DNA of 64,000 nucleotides from CAVDRM01 sp963611355. GTDB lineage: Bacteria; Bacillota; Clostridia; Christensenellales; Aristaeellaceae. The stretch covers positions 11,113-75,112 of the forward strand of contig CAVDRM010000007.1 of assembly GCA_963611355.1 (NCBI GenBank), read 5' to 3'. The notes under the pieces were generated by a model. The model was given only the letters and a program-made list of their open reading frames with translations. It was not told the origin of the DNA and did not search any database. A program made the translations under genes and the position numbers. Position 1 is the stretch's first letter. The number at the start of each line of letters is the position of its first letter. Positions 1 through 8,928 of the stretch are shown one piece after another.

Positions 1-344
1 TCAATCTCTTCAAAATAAATCGTCCATCCGAGCCAGCCGTGCTCTGCGGGCGAAGCAGCGCATTCGATGGCTGTGGTGGCGGCAGTCGTCGTAGAGGGAA
101 ACACAGCGGACAGCTCATGCGCAATATGCGTGTTCAAAAAACTGTCCGCCGGACTGTTTTTTTTGATCGCATCCATGCCCATGCCGTCAAAAAGCATTAC
201 GACAACGTTGCGATAGCCGCCGTGTTTTAATTTTTCGTCCAGAAAAGGCAGCGTTTTATGGTGACAGGGCGTGTCAAAATAGCGCATGACGGACGCAATC
301 ACATTCAGCCCGCAGTTTTCATAATCCGGCAAAACAATGCTCAT
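1..344 (-). CDS. Alkaline phosphatase/phosphodiesterase-family protein, N-terminal part (runs off window)
   Basis: The first 114 codons are present and the gene continues beyond the window edge. The N-terminal part has the nucleotide pyrophosphatase/phosphodiesterase-type metal site, VVVMLFDGMGMDAI near residue 50, followed by FPSTTTAATTAI, whose Thr is the usual nucleophile, and a GWLGW motif. Such enzymes hydrolyse phosphodiester or phosphomonoester bonds using two metal ions; the substrate cannot be told. The start ATG at 344 overlaps the stop of the upstream dehydrogenase-like gene as ATGA, so the two are probably translationally coupled. There is no signal peptide, so a cytoplasmic enzyme is likely. 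Confidence 0.75.
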   Translation of the reverse strand, partial: MSIVLPDYENCGLNVIASVMRYFDTPCHHKTLPFLDEKLKHGGYRNVVVMLFDGMGMDAIKKNSPADSFLNTHIAHELSAVFPSTTTAATTAIECAASPAEHGWLGWTIYFEEI

Positions 345-1279
345 CTGTTTCCTCCCTGCGGGGAAAGCAACTCACCCGCAAGCTCAATTTGATCCAGAAT
401 CAGCCGTAAAATATGTCTTCCGCCGATTGCCGCACTGCCGCCCGCCATATCAGGCGTCCGCCAACCGGCAGCCAGCACATTGCGTACGGCGGCATCCACG
501 CAGTCAGCCTCACGCTCTAAATGCAGCGCATTCCGAAGAAGCTGTGCAGAAGCCAGCACCATGCCGATGGGATTAAGAGCATCATCTGCCTTGACATCCT
601 CCGAAACAACAGGCGCATACACAAAGCGCTTTCTGCTTTCACAGGCATCAAACAGCATCATGGAAGCACCGTAGACAGCCGTTGCCATCGGGTTCAGCAT
701 ACTGCCCGCATAAGGCGGCACGACAAGCACCCCCACCTTCTCCGGTGAATAGAGCAGCTTGTTTACAGCATTCGGCGGCAAAAGCTCCGTTGTGATAACG
801 GATGCATAGTCCCTTTCCCGAACATGCACAGCCGCTTTAAAGTCCATTGCGGCCTTCCCGCTTGGAGAAACATAGGATAGCGGAAGTTCCTCCGTTTTCG
901 CCAGCTCATAAGCATACTGCACGGCATCGCCCAAGGTTTTGATATCCAAGGAGACTGTCTGCACGATGTAAAACCGCCGGGCATCCTTTAAAGAGAAGGT
1001 GCGCGTTTTACAAGGGATATCCAGCGATTGCAGGAGGTCTTCCACGCCTTCCACGTCCGTATCGCCCAGCAGCACGGCATCCGCCTGTTCACAGGCCTCC
1101 ACTGTTTCCTCCGTGAGCGGCGTGTCATAGGCGCGGACGGAGGAAACGCCGATTTTATCCCGACGAATCAAAAAGGAATGGTTGAATGCCACCGCGACAT
1201 CCGTCAGCACTTCCTCTGCCACGGCGCACAGGGCTTCCCCCACTGCATGACCCGGCAGAAGCAAGAGGCTGCTGCGCAC
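341..1279 (-). CDS. Degenerate isocitrate/isopropylmalate dehydrogenase-like protein
   Basis: A 312-residue protein when started at the GTG at 1279, which follows GGAGGGGG six bases upstream; longer in-frame starts would run into pyrR. The fold is recognisable from the N-terminal LPGHAVGEAL (family: LPGDGIGPE) and the C-terminal NPIGMVLASAQLLRNAL followed by TPDMAGGSAAIGG (family: NPxGxxLSxAxxL, TPDLGG). Several catalytic features look lost: the DG of DGIGPE is H-A, the substrate-binding arginine cluster is not visible, and the metal-binding GDILSDEA motif reads GSMLNPMA. Enzyme activity is therefore doubtful. It lies between pyrR and a phosphodiesterase-like gene, with a 40-base gap to pyrR and an ATGA overlap downstream. 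It may be a divergent family member with another substrate or a pseudoenzyme. Confidence 0.65.
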   Translation of the reverse strand: MRSSLLLLPGHAVGEALCAVAEEVLTDVAVAFNHSFLIRRDKIGVSSVRAYDTPLTEETVEACEQADAVLLGDTDVEGVEDLLQSLDIPCKTRTFSLKDARRFYIVQTVSLDIKTLGDAVQYAYELAKTEELPLSYVSPSGKAAMDFKAAVHVRERDYASVITTELLPPNAVNKLLYSPEKVGVLVVPPYAGSMLNPMATAVYGASMMLFDACESRKRFVYAPVVSEDVKADDALNPIGMVLASAQLLRNALHLEREADCVDAAVRNVLAAGWRTPDMAGGSAAIGGRHILRLILDQIELAGELLSPQGGNR

Positions 1280-1319
1280 AAAAGACCCCCTCCGAACTCC
1301 GATGATTTTAGCAGACTGC

Positions 1320-1868
1320 TTAACGGCCTTCCATTTGAAGAATATTGACCCCCATATCGCCGTCAATTTCCGGCAGATGCACCGCAATCAGTTCACTGTG
1401 CGAGGTCGGTACATTCTTACCGACAAAATCAGCGCGAATCGGCAGTTCCCGATGGCCTCTGTCAACCAATATGGCAAGCTGAATCTGCGCCGGACGTCCC
1501 AGACCAAACAGCGCATCAATGGCCGCCCGCGCCGTTCTTCCCGTGTACAGCACGTCATCCACCAGCACGATGCGCTTACCCGTCACATTGAACGGCACGA
1601 CCGTCTGATTTAAGACAGGCTCATCATGCGCCTTGGTCAGGTCATCCCTGTACAGCGTGATGTCCAGCACACCCACGGGAATGGTGCGGCCTTCAATGCG
1701 CTCGATATTGGCGGCAATGCGCTTGGCCATAGGCTCACCGCGCCGCCTGATTCCCACAAGGCAAAGGTCGTCGCAGCCGTCATTTCGTTCGATGATTTCA
1801 TGGGCTATGCGCGTCAGGGCGCGGTTAATCGCCTGTTCATCCATCAGGCTTGCCTTGAATGTCAGCAT
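1320..1868 (-). CDS. pyrR: Bifunctional pyr operon regulator / uracil phosphoribosyltransferase PyrR
   Basis: PyrR binds UMP and pyr mRNA to promote attenuation, and also has weak uracil phosphoribosyltransferase activity. The family N-terminus MDEQAINRALTRIAHEIIE and the PRPP-binding loop VLVDDVLYTGRTARAA around residue 100 are intact. The length of 182 residues is normal. I chose the ATG at 1868 because the purine-rich GGGAGTGAG lies just upstream and this protein start matches the family; an ATG at 1883 would overlap capA by 10 bases. No other pyrimidine genes are in the window, so it must act in trans or serve mainly as a phosphoribosyltransferase. Confidence 0.93.
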   Translation of the reverse strand: MLTFKASLMDEQAINRALTRIAHEIIERNDGCDDLCLVGIRRRGEPMAKRIAANIERIEGRTIPVGVLDITLYRDDLTKAHDEPVLNQTVVPFNVTGKRIVLVDDVLYTGRTARAAIDALFGLGRPAQIQLAILVDRGHRELPIRADFVGKNVPTSHSELIAVHLPEIDGDMGVNILQMEGR

Positions 1869-1873
1869 AAAGC

Positions 1874-3031
1874 TCACTCCCATTCCAAAGGATAACCGGA
1901 TACAGGATTTTCAAGGTACTGCCCGTGCTTTTTCAGCGTAGACAGCACTGTATCGATGTAGCGGGTCTCTGTTAAGGGGGTCACAGTAAAATCGTTATAA
2001 TCCTGCTTGGAGGAAATCCGGCACGGAATGATGCGGAACGATGTCCCCCACAGTTCGCCCCTTCTGTACTTAAAACGAATTTGGAAAACGAAGGTCAGCA
2101 TATCGCTGGGCTTATTGTTTCCGGCAAAGGAAAAGTTACCAAGCGAATATACAATGTATTTTCCGTTGTATTCCTCAATAGGATTAATGCGGTGGCTGTG
2201 ATGCCCCAGCACAAGGTCTGCGCCTGCATCGATAGTGGCTTTGCCGAGCTTCTGCTGCTTTTCATTCGGATGATAATCCAGTTCATCGCCCCAATGATAG
2301 CTGACGATGACAAGGTCGCACCCCTGCGCCCGCGCATTTTCAATATCGGTCGGCATATTGGCGTAAATATAGTCATATCCGCCGTTGAAGGTCTGATAAG
2401 CCAGCATGCCGATTTTGACGCCCTGCGTCTCATAGACTCCCAGCGTCGTCTTATTGGCATACACAACGCCCGCATTCGTCAGCGCGGCCACCGTGCTTTG
2501 ATAGCCGTCTTCGCCGAAATCATATACATGGTTGTTTTCCAGCGAAACAGCCTCAATGCTGTTTCCCGAAAGGGTTTTGGCAAATTCGGTCGGGGCAAGG
2601 AACAGAAAATCATTGTTCTTTTTCGCCGAGGGCACCGTGACGTTCTCCGCCAAGGTTCCTTCAAAGTTAACGATGGTCAAATCGTCCTCCGACAAAAGTT
2701 CCCTGATGTTCCGCAGATAAAAGTTAATGTCCCCGTTCTGCTTTTTCAGTTCCTTGCCGAAGATGGAAGAATTCATGTTTTTGTATGCCTTGTAATTCGT
2801 GCCGATGGTCAAGTCGCCCGTCGCCGTAATGGTCACGACGGTCGTGCCGTCCTGCTGAACGACAGGCGTCGGGGAGGGCGTCGGCGTACTCGTGTCCTGC
2901 GTGTCTTCCGGAGCGGCAGATGGCACGTCAAAGGGGTCGACATACCGCTCCTCTTCCTCATCCTCCGTTGCCCACGCGGGCAGCGCCCAAAGCATGGTCA
3001 GCATCAAAAGCAAAGCAAAAAATCTGCGCAT
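1874..3031 (-). CDS. CapA-family secreted metallophosphoesterase-like protein
   Basis: 385 residues. It starts with a clear signal peptide (about residues 1-21, ending PAWA), followed by an acidic and Pro/Thr-rich linker to about residue 60. The CapA/PGA_cap fold follows: TATGDLTIG, TIVNFEGTL, SLENNHVYDFGEDG, VIVSYHWGDE, LVLGHHSHRINPIE and YSLGNFSF. These are the metal-binding and catalytic stations of this calcineurin-like family, which includes poly-gamma-glutamate synthesis protein CapA. It is likely exported and active at the cell surface. There are no capB/capC genes nearby, so a polyglutamate role is not supported here. It sits 14 bases downstream of the aminotransferase. Confidence 0.85.
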   Translation of the reverse strand: MRRFFALLLMLTMLWALPAWATEDEEEERYVDPFDVPSAAPEDTQDTSTPTPSPTPVVQQDGTTVVTITATGDLTIGTNYKAYKNMNSSIFGKELKKQNGDINFYLRNIRELLSEDDLTIVNFEGTLAENVTVPSAKKNNDFLFLAPTEFAKTLSGNSIEAVSLENNHVYDFGEDGYQSTVAALTNAGVVYANKTTLGVYETQGVKIGMLAYQTFNGGYDYIYANMPTDIENARAQGCDLVIVSYHWGDELDYHPNEKQQKLGKATIDAGADLVLGHHSHRINPIEEYNGKYIVYSLGNFSFAGNNKPSDMLTFVFQIRFKYRRGELWGTSFRIIPCRISSKQDYNDFTVTPLTETRYIDTVLSTLKKHGQYLENPVSGYPLEWE

Positions 3032-3045
3032 GATATCCTCCGATA

Positions 3046-4221
3046 TTAAAGGGAATCAACAAACATCTGCATCCGCCTGAACGCCTCCAACAGAAGCTTA
3101 ACGTCCGTGGCATAGCAGCAGCGAATATGTTCCGCGCCGCTTTCGCCGAAGGCCGTTCCGGGCACACAGACGACCTTCTGTTCCTGAAGAAGGCGGGTGC
3201 AGAAGGTGTCGCTGTCCAAGCCTGTCCGTCTGACGGACGGGAAGCAATAGAATGCGCCGCGCGGCTCAAAGCAGTCCAACCCGATTTTCCGGAACGCATC
3301 CACCATCAGCCGTCTGCGCTGGTCATAGCTGGTGCGCATGGCCGCAACATCCTGATAACCGTTTTCCCTGCCTCTTTTCAGCGCCTCCGCCGCGGCGACT
3401 TGACTTTGCCGCGGAGCGCACATGATGGTGTACTGATGAATCTTGTTCATCTGCTGGATGATGGCTGCGGGAGCGCAGGCATAGCCCATGCGCCAGCCTG
3501 TCATGGCAAATGCCTTGGAAAAACCGTTAATCAGCACTGTCCGTCCCTGCATATCGGGCAGGGAGGAAAAGCAGATATGCTCCGTTCCGTCATAGGTCAG
3601 CTCGCAGTAAATTTCATCGCTGATGACCAGCAGGTCATGCTTTTTGACCACGGCGGCGATTTTTTCGATTTCCCCGCGGGTCATGACCGCGCCGGTCGGG
3701 TTGTTGGGGTAGGGAAAAATCAGAGCGCGGGTCTTGTTTGTCACTGCCTTTTCCAGCGCCTCCGCCGTCAGGCGGAATTCATCCTCTGCGCGGGTCGGCA
3801 CGGTCACGGGTGTACCGCCGGCAAAAATGACGCAGGGGCTGTAGCTGACATAGCCGGGATCCGGAATGATGACCTCATCGCCGGGACGAATGGACACGCG
3901 CAGAGCCAAGTCAATGGCCTCGCTTGCGCCGATGGTGCAGAGGACTTCCGTCTGCGGGTCGTACTTTACATGGAAGCGCCCGTCCATATAGGCAGAAATC
4001 TCCTCGCGCAGGGATAAGAGACCTAAATTCGGCGTATACTGTGTCTGCCCGTCTAAAAGGCTTTCAATGGCCGCATTGCGGATGTGATAGGGCGTGACGA
4101 AATCCGGCTCACCGACGCCCAGAGAAATGGCTCCTTTCATCGTGCCGGCCACATCAAAAAAGCGGCGGATGCCGCTCGGCGGCACAACACGGACGGCAGG
4201 AGAAATAAAACGCTCGCTCAT
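3046..4221 (-). CDS. PLP-dependent aminotransferase, class I/II (aspartate aminotransferase fold type I)
   Basis: 391 residues with the hallmarks of fold-type I aminotransferases: SLGVGEPDF near residue 33, PNNPTGAV, the PLP-phosphate region and the Schiff-base lysine in NGFSKAFAMTGWRMG near residue 235, then an N-terminal-domain-closing Arg in the C-terminal part (HIRCCYAT). It transfers amino groups between an amino acid and a 2-oxo acid. The exact donor cannot be read from sequence; aromatic, alanine or aspartate are all possible. Its start overlaps the stop of the Lrp/AsnC gene as ATGA, a pair often seen in Firmicutes, so the regulator probably senses the amino acid handled here. Confidence 0.9.
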   Translation of the reverse strand: MSERFISPAVRVVPPSGIRRFFDVAGTMKGAISLGVGEPDFVTPYHIRNAAIESLLDGQTQYTPNLGLLSLREEISAYMDGRFHVKYDPQTEVLCTIGASEAIDLALRVSIRPGDEVIIPDPGYVSYSPCVIFAGGTPVTVPTRAEDEFRLTAEALEKAVTNKTRALIFPYPNNPTGAVMTRGEIEKIAAVVKKHDLLVISDEIYCELTYDGTEHICFSSLPDMQGRTVLINGFSKAFAMTGWRMGYACAPAAIIQQMNKIHQYTIMCAPRQSQVAAAEALKRGRENGYQDVAAMRTSYDQRRRLMVDAFRKIGLDCFEPRGAFYCFPSVRRTGLDSDTFCTRLLQEQKVVCVPGTAFGESGAEHIRCCYATDVKLLLEAFRRMQMFVDSL

Positions 4222-4709
4222 GGGGACACCACGAGCCTTTTGTCAGTATGCGCATCCTCAAAAACAACGCCGTCCTGCTTATAGCGCTTCAAAACGAAGC
4301 TGGTCGCCGTGCCGGTCACGGTGTCCAAGGCAGACAGCTTTTCGCTGACGAAGAATGCCAGCTCCTTAAGGGTCGGCGCTTCCACCAGCACAAGCAGATC
4401 ATAGGCGCCGCTCATCAAATAGACGCTCTTCACCTCATCAAACCGGTAGATACGGCTGGCGATGGCATCAAAGCCCATGTCGCGCTGGGGCGTGACACGC
4501 ACCTCTATCATGCCCTCCACGCGGTTGACATCCGTATTTTCCCAGTTAATCACGGGGCGATAGCGCAGAATCACACGTTCATTTTCTAATTCTTCAATGG
4601 TCTGAGCGACCTTTTCCAGTGTTTCGCCCGTCATCACCGCCATCTGCTCAAGCGGCATCCGGCAGTCCTGCTGCAAAATATCAAGCAGCTGCGTTTTCAA
4701 AGCATCCAT
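4218..4709 (-). CDS. Lrp/AsnC-family transcriptional regulator
   Basis: 163 residues. The N-terminal winged helix-turn-helix covers about residues 3-50, and the C-terminal RAM/AsnC ligand-binding domain covers about 65-145, with a central SVYLMSGAYDLLVLVE strand typical of the family. These proteins form octamers that bind amino acids. It overlaps the aminotransferase by four bases and starts 15 bases after fhs, so it is inside the operon rather than divergent. It probably controls its own operon or other amino-acid genes; no operator can be assigned with confidence. Confidence 0.88.
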   Translation of the reverse strand: MDALKTQLLDILQQDCRMPLEQMAVMTGETLEKVAQTIEELENERVILRYRPVINWENTDVNRVEGMIEVRVTPQRDMGFDAIASRIYRFDEVKSVYLMSGAYDLLVLVEAPTLKELAFFVSEKLSALDTVTGTATSFVLKRYKQDGVVFEDAHTDKRLVVSP

Positions 4710-4723
4710 GTGCAGGCTCCTTC

Positions 4724-6388
4724 TTAAAATAATCCGGTGATTACGCCGTCCGCATCCACGTCGATTTGAAGCGCCGCCGGCTTCTTGGGCAGCCCCGGCA
4801 TAGCGATGATATCGCCCGCAAACGCTACGACAAAACCTGCTCCCGCCGACACGCGGACAGAGCGGATGGTAATGTCAAAGTTCTCCGGCGCATTGAGTTT
4901 TTTCGCATCATCGCTGAAGGAATACTGCGTCTTGGCAATGCAGACGGGACATTTTGCAAAGCCCTCATCCTCCAGCGCCTTGAGCTGTTCCCTCACGCCG
5001 GACGCAAACACGGCGTCATTTGCATGGTAAATTTTCCGAGCAACGGCACGAATCTTTTCATGCAGCGGCAGGTCATCAGAATAGGTGAAATGAAGGTCTG
5101 AGTGTTCGCCGTCCGCCAGGTCACAAACGGCCTTGGCCAGAGCCGCAGCGCCGGCGCCGCCCTTTGCCCATGCCTCACAGACACGGTTCTGTATTTCAAG
5201 GGCGTTCAGCGCATCGCTTAATGCGGAAATCTCCGCGTCCGTGTCGGTCGTAAAGCGGTTAATCGCCACCAGAACGGGCAAATGCCAAACCTCGCGCACG
5301 TTGTTCACATGGCGCAGCAAATTCGGAAGTCCTTGCAGCATGGTCTCAACATTTTCTTCCTTCAGTGCGTCCTTGGAAACGCCGCCGTGCCATTTCAGGG
5401 CGCGGACGGTTGCCACCATGACCACGCAATCGGGGCGAAGCCCGCTCATGCGGCATTTGACGTCCACAAATTTTTCAGCGCCCAAATCGGCGCCAAAGCC
5501 CGCCTCTGTAACGACATAGTCGCTCAGCTTGCAGGCCAGCCGCGTAGCCGTCACGCTGTTGCAGCCGTGAGCAATGTTGGCAAACGGACCGCCGTGAATC
5601 AGGCAGGGCGTCCCCTCGATGGTCTGGACAAGGTTAGGCTTCAGGGCATCCCGCAAAAGGACGGCCATTGCCCCGTGCGCGCCCAAATCGCCGCAGGTGA
5701 CGGGTGTTCCGTCAAAGCGCCGCGCAACGATAATCCGCGCCAGCCGGTCTTTCAGATCATTCAAACCGTCTGCAAGGCAGAAAACCGCCATGATCTCGCT
5801 GGCCGCCGTAATATCAAACCCGTCCTCACGCGGCATCCCGCTCATCTTTCCGCCGATACCGCTAACGATGCGGCGGAGCTGACGGTCATTCACATCCATG
5901 CAGCGCCGAAACACAACCTGCCGAGGGTCAATCTGAAGCGGATTTCCCTGCTGAATGCTGTTATCCGTCATGGCCGCCAGCAGGTTGTTGGCAGCCGTGA
6001 CGGCGTGAAGGTCGCCTGTAAAGTGCAGGTTGATGTTTTCCATCGGCAGCACCTGGGAATACCCGCCGCCCGTCGCGCCGCCCTTCATGCCGAAAACAGG
6101 CCCCAAGGACGGCTCGCGGAGCGCCAGCATTGCCCTTTTGCCGATAAAATTCATGCCGTCGGCCAGCCCGACGCTGACGGTCGTCTTGCCTTCACCAGCA
6201 GGGGTCGGGGTCATCGCCGTCACCAACACCAGCTTGGCGCACGCCGGACGCTCCTTAAAGCAGCGAGGCTCGACCTTCGCAATATAACGGCCGTACGGCT
6301 CAAATTCTTCCGCATTCAAGCCGATTTTTTCCGCAATTTCACCGATTGGGCGAAGCGCAGCCTGCTGCGCAATTTCAATGTCTGTCAT
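4724..6388 (-). CDS. fhs: Formate--tetrahydrofolate ligase
   Basis: 554 residues, the normal length. It makes 10-formyl-tetrahydrofolate from formate, ATP and THF, feeding purine synthesis and one-carbon metabolism or the methyl branch of acetogenesis. The P-loop TPTPAGEGKTTVSVGL lies near residue 60, followed by REPSLGPVFGMKGGATGGG and GFGADLGAEKF, all strongly conserved in this family. The C-terminal MPGLPKKPAALQIDVD is also typical. The start overlaps the stop of pepF as ATGA. No other Wood-Ljungdahl genes are in the window, so acetogenesis cannot be inferred. Confidence 0.97.
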   Translation of the reverse strand: MTDIEIAQQAALRPIGEIAEKIGLNAEEFEPYGRYIAKVEPRCFKERPACAKLVLVTAMTPTPAGEGKTTVSVGLADGMNFIGKRAMLALREPSLGPVFGMKGGATGGGYSQVLPMENINLHFTGDLHAVTAANNLLAAMTDNSIQQGNPLQIDPRQVVFRRCMDVNDRQLRRIVSGIGGKMSGMPREDGFDITAASEIMAVFCLADGLNDLKDRLARIIVARRFDGTPVTCGDLGAHGAMAVLLRDALKPNLVQTIEGTPCLIHGGPFANIAHGCNSVTATRLACKLSDYVVTEAGFGADLGAEKFVDVKCRMSGLRPDCVVMVATVRALKWHGGVSKDALKEENVETMLQGLPNLLRHVNNVREVWHLPVLVAINRFTTDTDAEISALSDALNALEIQNRVCEAWAKGGAGAAALAKAVCDLADGEHSDLHFTYSDDLPLHEKIRAVARKIYHANDAVFASGVREQLKALEDEGFAKCPVCIAKTQYSFSDDAKKLNAPENFDITIRSVRVSAGAGFVVAFAGDIIAMPGLPKKPAALQIDVDADGVITGLF

Positions 6389-8169
6389 ATCTTACCCTCA
6401 CCGCACAGTTCATCCGCCAGACGGATAAATTCATCAATGTCATCGGTCACAATTTTAAGGGAGGAGCGCCAGAAATCCACGCTGCGGACATCAATGCCAA
6501 CGCTGGCGGCCACATCCGCCACCATCTTAGACCCGCACAGGCTCAACAGCTTATTGTACTTCGGTACGAATTCCGCGCCCTGTTCCTTATACATGGCAAA
6601 CATACCGAGTCCGAATAATTCACCGAAGGCATACGGGAAGTTATAGAAATTAACTGCCGGCGAATAATAATGGCTCTTACACGCCCACATATACGGATGG
6701 AGGATATTCCGGTCCAGCCCATCCCCGTAGGACTTCTCCTGCGCATCCAGCATAGCGGCTTTCAATTCTTCCACGCTCAGCGCATGATCCTTGCGGCCTT
6801 CCACAACGGCATTCTCAAACAGGAAACGGCTGTAAATATCCACGATGGTCTGCGTCGTTTCCATCAGGTAGTTTTCAAGAAGGGAGAAGGCCTCCTTCCT
6901 GTCCACCTGTTCACGGACGGCGTGAGACAGCAGGGTCTCATTAAAGATGGAGGCCGTTTCCGCCAGAGGCATCGGCGCATCTATCATCAGATAGGGCAAA
7001 TCGGCCATCTGTTCATTGTGCCATGCGTGTCCCAGCTCATGCGCTATGGTGCTGACATCGCTGAACGAGCCGGCAAAGTTGGTCATAACGCGGCTCTGCC
7101 TGTGCGCATGCGCTCCGGCGCAGAACGCACCGCCGCCTTTACCCGCACGGGGAAACATATCAATCCAGCGGTTTTCAAATGCATTGTCGATAAATGTTGC
7201 CATGTCGGGGGAAAACTTGCCCATTTCGGTGATAAGCTTCTGCCGCGCCTCCTCCACCGTATAGCGCTTCGTCTTCGCCCCCTTGACGGTCATCGGGGCG
7301 AATAAATCATAGAAAGGCAGCCCGTTCTTATGTCCCAGCAGCTCGCCTTTTCTCCGCAGATAGGCGCGGAATTTGGGCAGACTTTCATCAATCGCCTGCC
7401 ACATGGCATTTAAGGTTTCCTTATCCATGTTGCTTTGTGACAGGGTCATATCCAGCACGGAGGCGTATTTTTTCGCTTCGCACATGGTCTGTGCCTGTCC
7501 CTTGATGCTGTTCAGGCAGGCCGCCATCGGAATTTCGATTTTTTTGTACGCGGCCAGCTCCGCCTCGTATGCGGATGCGCGCACCTTTTCATCTGGATCG
7601 TAGGCCAGAGCACGCACGGCGGACAGCGGAAGTTTTTGGCACTTGTAATCGACCAGCAGGGTCGCGTCCAGCTTGTCACGCAGGGTCGAAAATGCTTCGC
7701 CGCCGGTCAGGGACATTTTCAGCATCCACGGCTCGATTTCGGCGGGCATCAGATGCTTGGCCTCCTCCTTAGCGCGAAGCAGGGCAAAATCCACCGCCTG
7801 AAGACGCGGGCTGGTTGCAATCACCTGTTCAAGATCCTCCACCTTGTCGAGGTATCGGACGATGGCGGAGCTGAACAGGCTGACATCCACAAAGAGCCGC
7901 TCCATTCTGTCCATCAATTTGGCGGCCGCTTCGTTCTCAGCATTGACAGAAAGTGTCAGGGTGGCAAAATAACCTAAATCCTCCGAGTATTCGGCGATTT
8001 TCTCCTGCGCATCCACCAGCACTTCCAGCGTTTCCCGCTCGGAAAGACCCTTTTCAAGCACCTCATGACCGTGCTTCATCTGCTCTTTAAGCTTTTCTAT
8101 GTCCTCTTCGATTTTCGGGTCATCAAAGCTCTGGTAAAAAATAGAAAGATCCCATGTCCAATCCTGCAT
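6385..8169 (-). CDS. pepF: Oligoendopeptidase F (M3 family metallopeptidase)
   Basis: 594 residues, full length for the family. It is a cytoplasmic zinc peptidase that trims oligopeptides of roughly 7-17 residues. The zinc site HELGHAWHN lies near residue 378 and the distal Glu in APMPLAETASIFNE about 30 residues later. There is no signal peptide. It is two bases downstream of the GntR regulator gene and overlaps fhs by four bases, so all three share a transcript. Coupling a peptidase to one-carbon and amino-acid genes fits an amino-acid-using lifestyle, which is inference. Confidence 0.95.
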   Translation of the reverse strand: MQDWTWDLSIFYQSFDDPKIEEDIEKLKEQMKHGHEVLEKGLSERETLEVLVDAQEKIAEYSEDLGYFATLTLSVNAENEAAAKLMDRMERLFVDVSLFSSAIVRYLDKVEDLEQVIATSPRLQAVDFALLRAKEEAKHLMPAEIEPWMLKMSLTGGEAFSTLRDKLDATLLVDYKCQKLPLSAVRALAYDPDEKVRASAYEAELAAYKKIEIPMAACLNSIKGQAQTMCEAKKYASVLDMTLSQSNMDKETLNAMWQAIDESLPKFRAYLRRKGELLGHKNGLPFYDLFAPMTVKGAKTKRYTVEEARQKLITEMGKFSPDMATFIDNAFENRWIDMFPRAGKGGGAFCAGAHAHRQSRVMTNFAGSFSDVSTIAHELGHAWHNEQMADLPYLMIDAPMPLAETASIFNETLLSHAVREQVDRKEAFSLLENYLMETTQTIVDIYSRFLFENAVVEGRKDHALSVEELKAAMLDAQEKSYGDGLDRNILHPYMWACKSHYYSPAVNFYNFPYAFGELFGLGMFAMYKEQGAEFVPKYNKLLSLCGSKMVADVAASVGIDVRSVDFWRSSLKIVTDDIDEFIRLADELCGEGKI

Positions 8170-8171
8170 TT

Positions 8172-8864
8172 TTATGTGCTTCCTTCCTTATAAAATCCGT
8201 TTGTTTGGATAGCATTCAGGCAAGTATCCCTGCTCTCCTCCAAATGATGGTGCATGAGCGTCTTGAGCGTTTCCAAATCCCGCTTCTGCAAAAGCTCCAC
8301 CATCCGGTGATGCTCCTCATGCGCCTTTGAGCGGCGGACAATGCTGGCAATCGTCACGGCAGAGAAACGGATAATGTATTCCTCCTGGCTGTCCACCACG
8401 CTTAAAATGCGGCGCTTATCCGAAATATGCTCCAGCGTTCCGTGGAAGGCGCGGTTATAGGTCGCCAGCGCCGCACAGTCCTCCTGCTTCTGCGCCACAT
8501 CCATTTCCTTTAAAATGGCATTCAGCTTGTCGATATCCTTGTCCATAGCTTTTTCAACAATGGACGGCAGAAGCAGCATCATCATGGCGTTTCTGATGGT
8601 GAAAATCTCCTCGATATCGTTCAGCGTAAACGCACGCACCACAACGCCCCTGCGAAGCTCGTATTCCACCAGGCCGTCCCGCTCCAGCTTCCTTAGCGCC
8701 TCGCGCAGCGGCGTCCTGCTGATGTGAAGCCGGTCAGCGAAGGCTGTTTCCACAATGCGGGAGCCGGGTGCAAGCTCTCCCGTGATGATTGCGTGCTTTA
8801 AGCGTTCGTAGGCAATATCCCGAATGGGCTTGCTGTCGGTTGATTCTTCAAACATTGCCGCCAT
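8172..8864 (-). CDS. GntR-family (FadR subfamily) transcriptional regulator
   Basis: 230 residues from the ATG at 8864. The N-terminal winged helix (about residues 12-75) contains IREVAYE-like and HISRTPLREALRKLERDG motifs, and the all-helical FCD ligand domain follows with an H-rich metal/ligand set (NRAFHGTLEHIS, HEEHHRMVELL, MHHHLEES). FadR-type regulators respond to organic or amino acids. I prefer 8864 to the upstream ATG at 8882 because AAGGAG lies nine bases before it and the promoter at 8900-8928 places the transcript start around 8892, leaving no leader for the longer form. The gene is divergent from the TAXI transporter, an obvious candidate target. Confidence 0.92.
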   Translation of the reverse strand: MAAMFEESTDSKPIRDIAYERLKHAIITGELAPGSRIVETAFADRLHISRTPLREALRKLERDGLVEYELRRGVVVRAFTLNDIEEIFTIRNAMMMLLLPSIVEKAMDKDIDKLNAILKEMDVAQKQEDCAALATYNRAFHGTLEHISDKRRILSVVDSQEEYIIRFSAVTIASIVRRSKAHEEHHRMVELLQKRDLETLKTLMHHHLEESRDTCLNAIQTNGFYKEGST

Positions 8865-8899
8865 GACCGTTCGCTCCTTCATATAAATATACAGGATAT

Positions 8900-8928
8900 A
8901 GTGTACAAAAAAAATACAAGTATGTCAA
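8900..8928 (-). promoter_or_regulatory. Sigma-A promoter for the GntR-pepF-fhs operon
   Basis: TTGACA (8923-8928, read on the minus strand), a 17-base spacer and TACACT (8900-8905). The sequence around the -10, TTGTACACTATATCCTGTA, contains GTAC/GTA half-sites of the kind bound by FadR-type GntR proteins, so autoregulation is plausible but unproven. Confidence 0.7.

Noticed and set aside
2081..3049. 322-codon plus-strand open frame opposite the CapA-like gene
   Set aside because: No start signal or recognisable protein; the opposite strand encodes a clear CapA-family protein with signal peptide. It is an antisense shadow of GC-rich codons.
5282..6646. 454-codon plus-strand open frame opposite fhs and pepF
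   Set aside because: It spans the junction of two well-conserved minus-strand genes, has biased Arg/His/Ala composition and no family match.
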